NCBI GenBank assembly: GCA_014381795.1 | Contig: JACNKY010000281.1 | Span: forward strand, 1-5,051 | Length of the DNA: 5,051 nt | Reading direction: 5' to 3' | Source: Pseudomonadota bacterium | GTDB lineage: Bacteria; SAR324; NAC60-12 | Part shown: positions 1 to 5,051 of the stretch, piece by piece | How the letters are laid out: every line of letters starts with the position of its first letter | Numbering within the stretch: the first letter of the stretch is position 1 | Program-made: the position numbers and the translations under genes | The notes under the pieces: generated by a model | Databases searched by the model: none | Told to the model about the DNA's origin: nothing | Seen by the model: the letters and a program-made list of their open reading frames with translations, nothing else

Positions 1-54
1 TCTATTCTATTCTATTCTATTCTATTCTATTCTATTCTATTCTATTCTATTCTA
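1..54. repeat. Pentanucleotide microsatellite, (TCTAT)n
   Basis: Ten perfect tandem copies of TCTAT fill positions 1-50, and a partial eleventh (TCTA) reaches 54. The array touches the left edge, so its true length is unknown. Units decay rightwards: TCTAC at 51-55, CCTTC at 56-60, one more TCTAT at 61-65, then ordinary coding sequence. On the minus strand the unit is ATAGA, and the array forms the 3' end of the ferredoxin-NADP+ reductase reading frame, supplying its stop codon at 42-44. The unit length is not a multiple of three. On the minus strand every frame cycles through the same five codons (ATA, GAA, TAG, AAT, AGA), so all three frames contain TAG. On the plus strand the array has no stops (Ser-Ile-Leu-Phe-Tyr), but no gene is evident there. 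It could be a real slippage-prone repeat or an artefact at a contig end; the sequence alone cannot decide. Confidence 0.95.
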
Positions 55-989
55 CCCTTCTCTATTCGTATTTCCTCTTTACTAATACTACCGTCTTTCC
101 GTTTCACCAGTTGATTACGAACCAGAGTGATCTTTTCAACTTTTTTATTTCCAGAAATTTCAACAGGCGAAGTAAGAAACAGAAAATGAACCCGCCTCTT
201 TTTTCCGGAAACACTTTTTTTGGAAATCTGCATTAGAATCTCAATATTTTTCTTAGTATCGTTGCTGGCATCCATTTCCAGAATCTGCTGACTTTCTGCA
301 TCCAGCTCAAGCATATTTTTCTTGACCAACACATCTGCATCTGCGAGTTCCATGAACTCTCTTAACTCTGCCGGTGAAAAGGCAGCCTGCAACGGTCCTC
401 GGCGCCCTACGAGCCAGATGTCTTCAAGTTGACTTGCTCGTAATGCTTCAAGCGCATAATCGGCAATATCGGTTTTCGCCAGTTCTTCATGAGTTTTTGC
501 CAGAATCCGGGCCACGTCAAGCGCTACATTTCCAATTCCAATCACAAACGCGTTCCTCGCAGACAAATCAAACTTATAATCACAAAAATCGGGATGTCCG
601 TTATACCATGCGACAAACTCTGTTGCAGAGTGACTACCGGACAAATCCTCTCCTGGAATCCCAAGTTCTCGGTCAGCGGGACTGCCGACTGAGTAAATGA
701 CCGCATCATAGTGTTCCAGTAAATCCGCCTTTAAAATATCACGTCCAATTTCTACATTTCCGAAAAACCTAAAATTCTCATTTTCCGCAATACGTGTGTA
801 TATTTTTTGCACGGATTTAATTTTTTGGTGATCCGGAGCAACACCTCCGCGTACCAATCCAAATGGGGTCGGAAGACGTTCAAACATGTCAACTTTTATC
901 TCCCATGACTTCTGCCTAAAAAGCTCACCTGCTGCATAAAATCCTGCAGGACCGGAACCGATAACAGCTATTTTCCAGCATTTATTCAT
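42..989 (-). CDS. Ferredoxin-NADP+ reductase, FprA/adrenodoxin reductase family, C-terminally truncated at the repeat
   Basis: The family is FAD-dependent and moves electrons between NADPH and ferredoxin in the cytoplasm. Seen here: the FAD dinucleotide-binding motif GSGPAG at residues 11-16; the family signature FERLPTPFGLVRGGVAPDH at 36-54; the NADP-binding motif GIGNVALDVAR at 151-161; VGRRGP at 194-199; and the conserved FLTSPVEI stretch at 271-278. The start is ATG at 989, seven residues before the first beta strand; no Shine-Dalgarno precedes it. The frame gives 315 residues, whereas FprA-type enzymes have about 450. The missing part would carry the C-terminal FAD-domain segment, including the conserved GY and GWIKRGPTG-type motifs that contact FAD and NADP. 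The frame stops at TAG (42-44) inside the TCTAT array, so the protein is either truncated and probably inactive, or the array hides the real 3' end. It lies 56 nt after hemC on the same strand and may be the last gene of that operon. Family assignment is confident; functionality is not. Confidence 0.88.
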   Translation of the reverse strand: MNKCWKIAVIGSGPAGFYAAGELFRQKSWEIKVDMFERLPTPFGLVRGGVAPDHQKIKSVQKIYTRIAENENFRFFGNVEIGRDILKADLLEHYDAVIYSVGSPADRELGIPGEDLSGSHSATEFVAWYNGHPDFCDYKFDLSARNAFVIGIGNVALDVARILAKTHEELAKTDIADYALEALRASQLEDIWLVGRRGPLQAAFSPAELREFMELADADVLVKKNMLELDAESQQILEMDASNDTKKNIEILMQISKKSVSGKKRRVHFLFLTSPVEISGNKKVEKITLVRNQLVKRKDGSISKEEIRIEKGRIE

Positions 990-1019
990 GAGTTTTTGTT
1001 AATCAATTTTAAAGTGATA

Positions 1020-1031
1020 AATCTAGCTAAT
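1020..1031. repeat. 12-bp AATYTAGCTAAT element, copy upstream of the reductase gene
   Basis: AATCTAGCTAAT lies in the 56-nt gap between hemC and the reductase gene. It differs at one base from AATTTAGCTAAT at 3337-3348, just upstream of hemA. Its core TAGCTA is palindromic. It sits 30 nt upstream of the reductase ATG. It may be a small shared regulatory or transcript-leader element, but a chance match in AT-rich intergenic DNA is quite possible. Confidence 0.25.
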
Positions 1032-1045
1032 AGTAAATTCACAAC

Positions 1046-2008
1046 TTATTTTTTGGCGGCATGAACTTTTTCTAAAATTTCCTTTGCACCATTTTTCAGC
1101 AACCACTGTGCGGTCCCCCGGCCGAGCATAACAGCGTCTTGACGAGCGGCACGGGCCTCGTAGCGCAAAACAGATTTGCCTTCCGGATCCGCAATTAAGG
1201 CCTGCAAAAACAACTCATCTCCATTTAAGATACAATATCCAGCTAAGGGAATTTGACAATTTCCTTCCAGCTCAGTCAGCAGTGCACGCTCCGCAAGCAA
1301 ACAATCCCAGGTAGTTTTATCATTTAGATGCTGAATGCGACTCCGTGTCTGCTGATCACCGATTCGAGTTTCAATCCCAATCGCGCCTTGACCTATTGCT
1401 GGAAGCATCCATTCCATCGGCAGTACTTCGGTAATACGTTCTTCAAGCTCACTGCGTTTTAATCCCGCAACAGCCAAAATTGTAGCATCGACTTCTCCTT
1501 CATCAAGTTTCCGGAGCCGTGAGATTACATTACCGCGTAAACTCCGGATCAGCAAATCCGGTCGGTGATGCTTTAACTGTGACGCCCGGCGTAATGAACT
1601 TGTCCCTACAACTCCACCCTGAGGAAAATCATCAATCCCTCCATATTTAGGACTGAGCCACGCATCACCTGGATCTTCACGTTCAGCAATGACTGATATT
1701 TCCAAACCATCTGGGAAAAATCCAGTAACGTCTTTCATACTGTGCACAGCCATATCGGCACGTCCGTCAAGAAGAGCTGTTTCCAGTTCCTTGATAAAAA
1801 GCCCCTTACCGCCTACTTCCGAAAGCGGACGATCCTGAATACGATCACCAGTAGTTTTTAAAATTAATAATTCTACAGTTATTTCAGGATACCGTTCAAG
1901 AATATTTTCCTGCACCCATCGCGCCTGCCAGAGAGCGAGAGGACTTCCACGGGTTGCAATCTTAAAAGTGAGTTTCCTGGAAGCGCTTGTTGAAAAAGCG
2001 TTGGGCAT
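1046..2008 (-). CDS. hemC: Hydroxymethylbilane synthase (porphobilinogen deaminase)
   Basis: This enzyme polymerises four porphobilinogen molecules into hydroxymethylbilane, the linear tetrapyrrole made before uroporphyrinogen III, in the cytoplasm. The 320 residues match the family's usual size (about 310). Visible landmarks are ATRGSPLALWQA at 18-29, HSMKDV at 89-94 with the catalytic Asp93 (E. coli Asp84), GTSSLRRASQL at 135-145, LRGN at 157-160, LPAIGQGAIGIE at 202-213, and the cofactor-attachment region ERALLTELEGNCQIPLAG at 240-257. Cys251 there is the expected attachment site of the dipyrromethane cofactor (E. coli Cys242). The residue before that Cys is Asn, where Gly, Ser or Ala is usual. 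The start is ATG at 2008, the only Met before the conserved core; it gives a roughly 12-residue extension over the shortest homologues. It begins 3 nt after the hemA stop with no Shine-Dalgarno, which suggests translational coupling to hemA. Confidence 0.97.
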   Translation of the reverse strand: MPNAFSTSASRKLTFKIATRGSPLALWQARWVQENILERYPEITVELLILKTTGDRIQDRPLSEVGGKGLFIKELETALLDGRADMAVHSMKDVTGFFPDGLEISVIAEREDPGDAWLSPKYGGIDDFPQGGVVGTSSLRRASQLKHHRPDLLIRSLRGNVISRLRKLDEGEVDATILAVAGLKRSELEERITEVLPMEWMLPAIGQGAIGIETRIGDQQTRSRIQHLNDKTTWDCLLAERALLTELEGNCQIPLAGYCILNGDELFLQALIADPEGKSVLRYEARAARQDAVMLGRGTAQWLLKNGAKEILEKVHAAKK

Positions 2009-2011
2009 GAG

Positions 2012-3325
2012 TTATGATTTGATTATTTTAAGTCTGGGTTGTTTTTTTTCTGCCTGTTCCAGATTAACTGGAGTTGGATTCAGGTCAAAGATTTTTGTTA
2101 CTGAATCCAGATAGAGATGTGCGTCTTCTGCATGCGCAATTTTTTTGAGATTGCGTGATGGATCGTCCAGTAATTTGTGCACCAGCCGGTGTACCAATAA
2201 TTCTACTTCTTTTCGTTCTGACTCCGGCAAGACTTTCATGCGGCGTAAACCTCTCTCCATTTCATCTTTTGCCATAGCATGGAAGGATTTACGCAAACTT
2301 CTGATAGTCGGTACTGCAGACAAAGACTTAAACCAGAGTTCCAGTTCGGTTAATTCATTTTCGATAATCTCTTCGGCTTTTACAGACTGTTTCTTGCGTT
2401 CCTCTTGGTTGCGTGAAACGAGAGATTGCAGATCATCAATATCGTAACAAAACGCACCATGCAGCTTATTTATTTCTGGGTCAATATCCCTCGGTACAGC
2501 AATGTCTATGAAAAACATTGGGTTAGCTTTACGCTTTCTCAAACAGTGCTTAACCAGTTCCGGACTGATGATATAGTCACGTGCACCAGTTGAACTGATG
2601 ACAATATCAGCCTCATGAAGATGACGCTCAAGATGATCAAACGGAACAGCAATACCATTAAATTTTTCCGCAAGTTCTGCCGCACTTGAAAATGTCCTGT
2701 TTGTCACAAACAATTGTGAAATTCCGTTCCGCATGAGGTGCCTCACTGCTAATTCGGCCATTTCTCCTGCACCAATTACCATCACTCTCTGCTTAGACAG
2801 ATCCTCAAAAATATGTTTTGCGAGTTCCACCGCAGCATAGCTGATAGAAACAGCATTACTGGCAATTGTTGTTTCTGTACGTACACGCTTAGCCGTTGAA
2901 AAAGCCCGTGTAAAAAGTGGATGAAGAAGTTTGCCCGTCAATTCCACATCACTGAAAGATTGAAACGAATCCTTGAGTTGACCAAGAATCTGCGGTTCTC
3001 CCAGCACCATCGATTCTAAACTCGAGGCAACCCTGAAAAGGTGTCTTACACCATCCAAATTCTGAATGGTATAAACACTTTCCCGCAGTTCGTCAAGTTT
3101 CCAATACTCTTCCAGCATCTCAATGATTTGCTCCAGTTGCTGTTCTGCCTTTACAAGATAAAACTCTGTACGGTTGCAGGTGCTAAGGATTACAACACCG
3201 CCTAACTTGAAACGGCGGCTGAGCTGCTGTCCAAGCTCAACCTGCTGTTTTGGAGTCAGCGACAGTTTATCCCGGACCTCAACAGGAGTTTTTCTGAAAC
3301 TCCAACCGATTACATTAAAACGCAT
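2012..3325 (-). CDS. hemA: Glutamyl-tRNA reductase
   Basis: HemA reduces glutamyl-tRNA(Glu) with NADPH to glutamate-1-semialdehyde, the first committed step of the C5 route to 5-aminolevulinate and heme. From ATG at 3325 the protein is 437 residues, typical of the family (about 420-440). In order: the N-terminal catalytic domain with LSTCNRTE around nucleophile Cys50 (as in E. coli); HLFRVASSLESMVLGEPQILGQ at about 95-116; the Rossmann NADPH-binding domain beginning VIGAGEM at 183-189, with VTNRT at 207-211; FIDIAVPRDIDPE at 272-284 and YDIDDL at 294-299; then a helical C-terminal dimerisation domain. The frame can also open at a TTG at 3331 (two residues longer). ATG at 3325 is preferred because it is a standard start codon and places Cys50 exactly at the E. 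coli position. No Shine-Dalgarno lies at normal spacing. It is the first gene of the minus-strand group, divergent from pgsA. hemB and hemD are not in view. Confidence 0.97.
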   Translation of the reverse strand: MRFNVIGWSFRKTPVEVRDKLSLTPKQQVELGQQLSRRFKLGGVVILSTCNRTEFYLVKAEQQLEQIIEMLEEYWKLDELRESVYTIQNLDGVRHLFRVASSLESMVLGEPQILGQLKDSFQSFSDVELTGKLLHPLFTRAFSTAKRVRTETTIASNAVSISYAAVELAKHIFEDLSKQRVMVIGAGEMAELAVRHLMRNGISQLFVTNRTFSSAAELAEKFNGIAVPFDHLERHLHEADIVISSTGARDYIISPELVKHCLRKRKANPMFFIDIAVPRDIDPEINKLHGAFCYDIDDLQSLVSRNQEERKKQSVKAEEIIENELTELELWFKSLSAVPTIRSLRKSFHAMAKDEMERGLRRMKVLPESERKEVELLVHRLVHKLLDDPSRNLKKIAHAEDAHLYLDSVTKIFDLNPTPVNLEQAEKKQPRLKIIKS

Positions 3326-3336
3326 AAGCAATAAAT

Positions 3337-3348
3337 AATTTAGCTAAT
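3337..3348. repeat. 12-bp AATYTAGCTAAT element, copy upstream of hemA
   Basis: AATTTAGCTAAT lies 11 nt upstream of the hemA ATG and contains the 8-bp palindrome TTAGCTAA. A copy with one mismatch is at 1020-1031 upstream of the reductase gene. If the candidate hemA promoter at 3369-3397 is right, this copy would fall in the 5' untranslated leader. Function unknown; it may be coincidental. Confidence 0.25.
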
Positions 3349-3368
3349 CCTGCTCTTTGCACATGATC

Positions 3369-3397
3369 TCTACAGTGAATTCATAAATTTGATTCAA
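3369..3397 (-). promoter_or_regulatory. Candidate sigma70-type promoter for hemA-hemC
   Basis: Read on the minus strand, TTGAAT (3392-3397) resembles a -35 box (4 of 6 to TTGACA) and lies 17 nt from TGTAGA (3369-3374), a weak -10. Transcription would start about 35-40 nt upstream of the hemA ATG. The -35 box lies within the inverted repeat at 3388-3398, and the spacer contains the palindrome TGAATTCA. The -10 is poor, so this is tentative. Confidence 0.25.
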
Positions 3398-3398
3398 A
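3376..3398. promoter_or_regulatory. Paired palindromes in the hemA/pgsA divergent intergenic region
   Basis: Two small inverted repeats lie side by side: the perfect 8-bp palindrome TGAATTCA at 3376-3383 and TTTGATTCAAA at 3388-3398 (5-bp arms around one central T). They are separated by 4 nt and overlap the candidate hemA promoter, where a repressor could act. No known operator was recognised, and short palindromes are common in AT-rich DNA. Confidence 0.2.
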
Positions 3399-3465
3399 CT
3401 GAAAGGTAAATTGCTTTTTCCCCTTGTTCAGGGCATCATACTATTCGAACAAAAAAACTCAAGAC

Positions 3466-3469
3466 AGGA
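3466..3469 (+). promoter_or_regulatory. Ribosome binding site of pgsA
   Basis: AGGA (inside ACAGGAA) lies 10 nt before the ATG at 3480. It decides the pgsA start: the reading frame is open further upstream to a TTG at 3411, but those extra 23 residues do not resemble the family's N terminus and have no better ribosome site. It is the clearest Shine-Dalgarno of the window. Confidence 0.6.
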
Positions 3470-3479
3470 AATATATTTC

Positions 3480-4046
3480 ATGGTTGCTTTCTTTTCAAAA
3501 TGGCTGACTGCCAATCATTTAACCACATTACGGGTAGCATTGGTACCTTTCATTTATGCTGGTATGGTAATTGGTAAAGATGAACACTGGATCTTGTTCA
3601 GTACATGGCTCGTCTTTTTTTTTGCCTGCCTGACAGATTACTGGGATGGTGTGCTGGCACGTCATCAAGGGCAAACCACAAAACTTGGCAAATTACTTGA
3701 TCCTGTTGCAGACAAAATATTGATTGGTTCTCTGCTAGTTTTACTGGTAGCAATGGGACGGGCGCCAGCACTGTTAACAGTAATTCTTATTTCCCGTGAA
3801 TTTATTGTTAACGGTTTACGCTCCATCGCAGCTGCGGAAGGCATGGTGATTTCAGCCAGTTCCGGTGGAAAACTAAAAACCATTTCACAAATGTTTGCTG
3901 TGGGCTTCCTCATCATTCACTACCCAACCATCGGCATCCCAACCCATGAAGTTGGAATTGTCATCCTCTGGGCTTCAACCGTCATTTCTCTCTGGAGCGG
4001 ATATAATTATGTTGTGGCATATTTTGTCGCACAGCATGATGAATAA
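3480..4046 (+). CDS. pgsA: CDP-diacylglycerol--glycerol-3-phosphate 3-phosphatidyltransferase (PGP synthase)
   Basis: This integral membrane enzyme joins CDP-diacylglycerol and glycerol-3-phosphate to form phosphatidylglycerophosphate, the committed step to phosphatidylglycerol and cardiolipin. The complete CDP-alcohol phosphatidyltransferase signature D-x2-D-G-x2-A-R-x8-G-x3-D-x3-D runs from Asp53 to Asp78 (Asp53, Asp56, Asp74 and Asp78 are the metal-binding and catalytic acids). The N terminus has the family's NHLTTLRVALVPF (12-24), and the PgsA-type SREFIVNGLR is at 105-114, which favours PgsA over phosphatidylserine synthase. Hydrophobic segments lie near 19-32, 37-52, 80-104, 138-154 and 158-183. 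The length of 188 residues is close to E. coli PgsA (182). The start is ATG at 3480, chosen for its AGGA site and family N terminus. It is divergent from hemA. hslV follows after 112 nt on the same strand and appears to have its own promoter. Related CDP-alcohol transferases with other acceptors cannot be fully excluded. Confidence 0.94.
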   Translation: MVAFFSKWLTANHLTTLRVALVPFIYAGMVIGKDEHWILFSTWLVFFFACLTDYWDGVLARHQGQTTKLGKLLDPVADKILIGSLLVLLVAMGRAPALLTVILISREFIVNGLRSIAAAEGMVISASSGGKLKTISQMFAVGFLIIHYPTIGIPTHEVGIVILWASTVISLWSGYNYVVAYFVAQHDE

Positions 4047-4091
4047 CGCAACCGCACGTCTTAAGTCCGGAACAGCTATTTATCTCTCGTC

Positions 4092-4119
4092 TGGACAATA
4101 ATTTCTCAACTGCTATTAT
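4092..4119 (+). promoter_or_regulatory. Sigma70-like promoter with extended -10 for hslVU
   Basis: TGGACA (4092-4097, 5 of 6 to TTGACA) is followed after 16 nt by TATTAT (4114-4119, 5 of 6 to TATAAT). TG at 4111-4112 forms an extended -10 (TGC-TATTAT). The site lies 39 nt upstream of the hslV ATG, inside the 112-nt gap after pgsA, so hslVU can be transcribed independently of pgsA. No sigma32 heat-shock promoter was recognised, although hslVU is heat-induced in E. coli. Confidence 0.5.
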
Positions 4120-4158
4120 AGACAGATAAACTAAATACACGAATTACTTAATAAAGTT

Positions 4159-4680
4159 ATGACAACTATTCTCTGCGTACGCAAGGACAACCGTATTGTA
4201 ATGGCCGGAGACGGACAAGTTTCCATGCAAAACACCATTATGAAGCCATCCGCCCGTAAATTACGTAATACTTTCGACGGTAAGGTTATTGCCGGTTTCG
4301 CGGGTTCAACTGCTGATGCCTTCACTCTCTTCGAAAAGTTTGATGAAAAACTGGAGCAGTATAATGGAAAATTATTGCGCTCTGCTGTCGAACTGGCCAA
4401 GGAATGGCGTACCAATAAAATGTTGCGAAATTTGGAAGCACTGCTGGCAGTTTCCAGTGCCGAAGCCTCACTAATTATTTCCGGAAACGGTGATGTAATC
4501 GAACCGGATGACGGACTGATCGGCATAGGTTCCGGAGGAATGTACGCTCTTGCAGCAGCGCGTGCACTGATGGATACTAAACTCAGTTCCAGAAAAATTG
4601 CTGAGAAATCTATGAAAATTGCCGCTGATATTTGTATCTACACAAATGACAAAGTTACCTACGAAGAATTGGAATATTAA
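4159..4680 (+). CDS. hslV: HslV, peptidase subunit of the HslUV (ClpQY) ATP-dependent protease
   Basis: HslV is the cytoplasmic proteasome-like threonine peptidase that forms a double hexamer capped by HslU and degrades unfolded or regulatory proteins. The protein of 173 residues is the usual size (about 175). It starts Met-Thr-Thr: removal of Met exposes the N-terminal catalytic Thr, which also fixes the start at 4159. With Met as 1, conserved residues are Asp18 in AGDGQV (16-21), Lys34 in SARKLR (31-36), [15 protein letters not shown] (45-59), [11 protein letters not shown] (75-85), and Ser125 in GSGG (124-127). These match E. coli Thr1, Asp17, Lys33 and Ser124. The C-terminal stretch ADICIYTN (156-163) has Ala where Gly is commonly seen. 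No Shine-Dalgarno precedes the ATG. A promoter lies just upstream, and hslU starts 4 nt after the stop, so the two are co-transcribed. Confidence 0.97.
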   Translation: MTTILCVRKDNRIVMAGDGQVSMQNTIMKPSARKLRNTFDGKVIAGFAGSTADAFTLFEKFDEKLEQYNGKLLRSAVELAKEWRTNKMLRNLEALLAVSSAEASLIISGNGDVIEPDDGLIGIGSGGMYALAAARALMDTKLSSRKIAEKSMKIAADICIYTNDKVTYEELEY

Positions 4681-4684
4681 ACGC

Positions 4685-5051
4685 ATGGAAATTTCTACAG
4701 AACTAAATATGACACCGCAGGAAACGGTTGATGCACTGAATCGCTACATCATCGGTCAGACGGACGCTAAAAAGGCTGTGGCGGTTGCTCTGCGTAATCG
4801 TTGGAGACGCTTACAGCTTGATGATGATTTGAAAGATGAAATTCTACCCAAGAACATCATCATGATCGGAGCAACCGGAATTGGTAAAACTGAAATTGCG
4901 CGTCGTATTTCCAGGCTGGTTAATGCTCCTTTTGTTAAAGTAGAAGCATCAAAATTTACTGAAGTTGGTTATGTGGGACGTGATGTTGAATCGATGATTC
5001 GCGATTTGACCGACTATTCGGTCAATATGGTACGTCATGAGCAAATGGAGC
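4685..5051 (+). CDS. hslU: HslU, AAA+ ATPase subunit of the HslUV protease (5' part, runs off the window)
   Basis: HslU (ClpY) is the hexameric unfoldase that recognises substrates and threads them into HslV using ATP. Only the first 122 codons are present, with no stop; the family has about 440 residues. Visible are [16 protein letters not shown] (10-25), the highly conserved VALRNRWRR (34-42), PKNIIMIG (55-62), the Walker A motif GATGIGKT (62-69), EIARR (70-74), and [14 protein letters not shown] (90-103), which contains the substrate-gripping pore motif GYVG (95-98). Walker A has Ala63 where Pro is usual, which still fits GxxGxGKT. Walker B, the intermediate domain and sensor motifs lie beyond the right edge. 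The start is ATG at 4685, 4 nt after the hslV stop, with GGAA at 4671-4674 inside the end of hslV as a plausible ribosome site. A second in-frame ATG at 4709 (Met9) would also match short homologues but has no ribosome site. Confidence 0.96.
   Translation, partial: MEISTELNMTPQETVDALNRYIIGQTDAKKAVAVALRNRWRRLQLDDDLKDEILPKNIIMIGATGIGKTEIARRISRLVNAPFVKVEASKFTEVGYVGRDVESMIRDLTDYSVNMVRHEQME

Noticed and set aside
1..54. Plus-strand open translation of the TCTAT array (Ser-Ile-Leu-Phe-Tyr repeats) as a repeat protein
   Set aside because: No start codon, ribosome site or gene context supports it, and the flanking sequence is clearly minus-strand reductase coding DNA.
1..54. CRISPR array or iteron-type origin in the left-edge repeat
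   Set aside because: The units are 5 bp with no spacers; it is a simple microsatellite, unlike CRISPR repeats or replication iterons.
374..700. Plus-strand open frames of 108 and 67 codons within the reductase gene
   Set aside because: They lie entirely antisense to a well-conserved coding region, have no ribosome site or recognisable domain, and are shadows of the real gene.
2145..2447. Plus-strand open frame of 100 codons within hemA
   Set aside because: It is antisense to the conserved C-terminal part of hemA, and its composition is low-complexity and Ser-rich as expected for an antisense shadow.
3411..3479. Longer pgsA product starting at TTG 3411
   Set aside because: The additional 23 residues do not match the family, and the ATG at 3480 has an AGGA ribosome site and the expected N terminus.
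4065..4096. Possible hairpin after pgsA (GTCCGGA pairing with TCTGGAC)
   Set aside because: The arms are 7 nt with one mismatch around an 18-nt loop, with no following T tract, and the right arm overlaps the hslV -35 box; not supportable as a terminator.
3895..4101. Plus-strand open frame overlapping the end of pgsA and running into the gap before hslV
   Set aside because: It is out of frame with pgsA, shows no family features, and most of it overlaps conserved pgsA sequence; the rest overlaps the hslV promoter region.
4131..4526. Minus-strand open frame of 131 codons opposite hslV
   Set aside because: It is antisense to the conserved hslV coding sequence and has no plausible product.

Overview
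The window carries a compact set of bacterial housekeeping genes. On the minus strand, reading right to left, are hemA (glutamyl-tRNA reductase), hemC (hydroxymethylbilane synthase) and an FprA/adrenodoxin-reductase-type ferredoxin-NADP+ reductase. On the plus strand are pgsA (phosphatidylglycerophosphate synthase), hslV (peptidase of the HslUV protease) and the first 122 codons of hslU, which runs off the right edge. No RNA gene, insertion sequence, CRISPR array or phage gene was seen. The sequence is moderately AT-rich and the genes lie close together.

Organism: a bacterium, probably Gram-negative. It makes 5-aminolevulinate by the C5 (glutamyl-tRNA) route, has HslVU, and makes phosphatidylglycerol. 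HemA and HemC read to me as deltaproteobacteria-like or from a related uncultured lineage (for example SAR324-like). This is an impression from the protein sequences, with no search behind it, and is weak.

Layout: 1-54 is a pentanucleotide microsatellite (TCTAT units) that runs to the left edge. It forms the 3' end of the reductase frame (42-989), closing it about 120-140 residues short of the family's usual length. hemC (1046-2008) follows hemA (2012-3325) with 3 nt between them, so these two almost certainly share a transcript; the reductase follows hemC after 56 nt. Positions 3326-3479 are a divergent promoter region between hemA and pgsA (3480-4046). A 112-nt gap holding a good sigma70-like promoter with an extended -10 precedes hslV (4159-4680). 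hslU begins 4 nt after hslV.

How the genes work together: HemA and HemC supply the first committed and the tetrapyrrole-assembling steps of heme synthesis. The reductase could supply reduced ferredoxin, but a direct link to heme is only suggested by position. PgsA makes the precursor of phosphatidylglycerol and cardiolipin. HslV and HslU assemble into one ATP-dependent protease.

I found no convincing undescribed system. The one truly unusual object is the microsatellite inside the reductase gene: its unit puts a TAG stop in all three minus-strand frames, so it truncates the protein rather than acting as a normal phase switch. Because it lies at the very edge of the window, an assembly artefact is a serious alternative.
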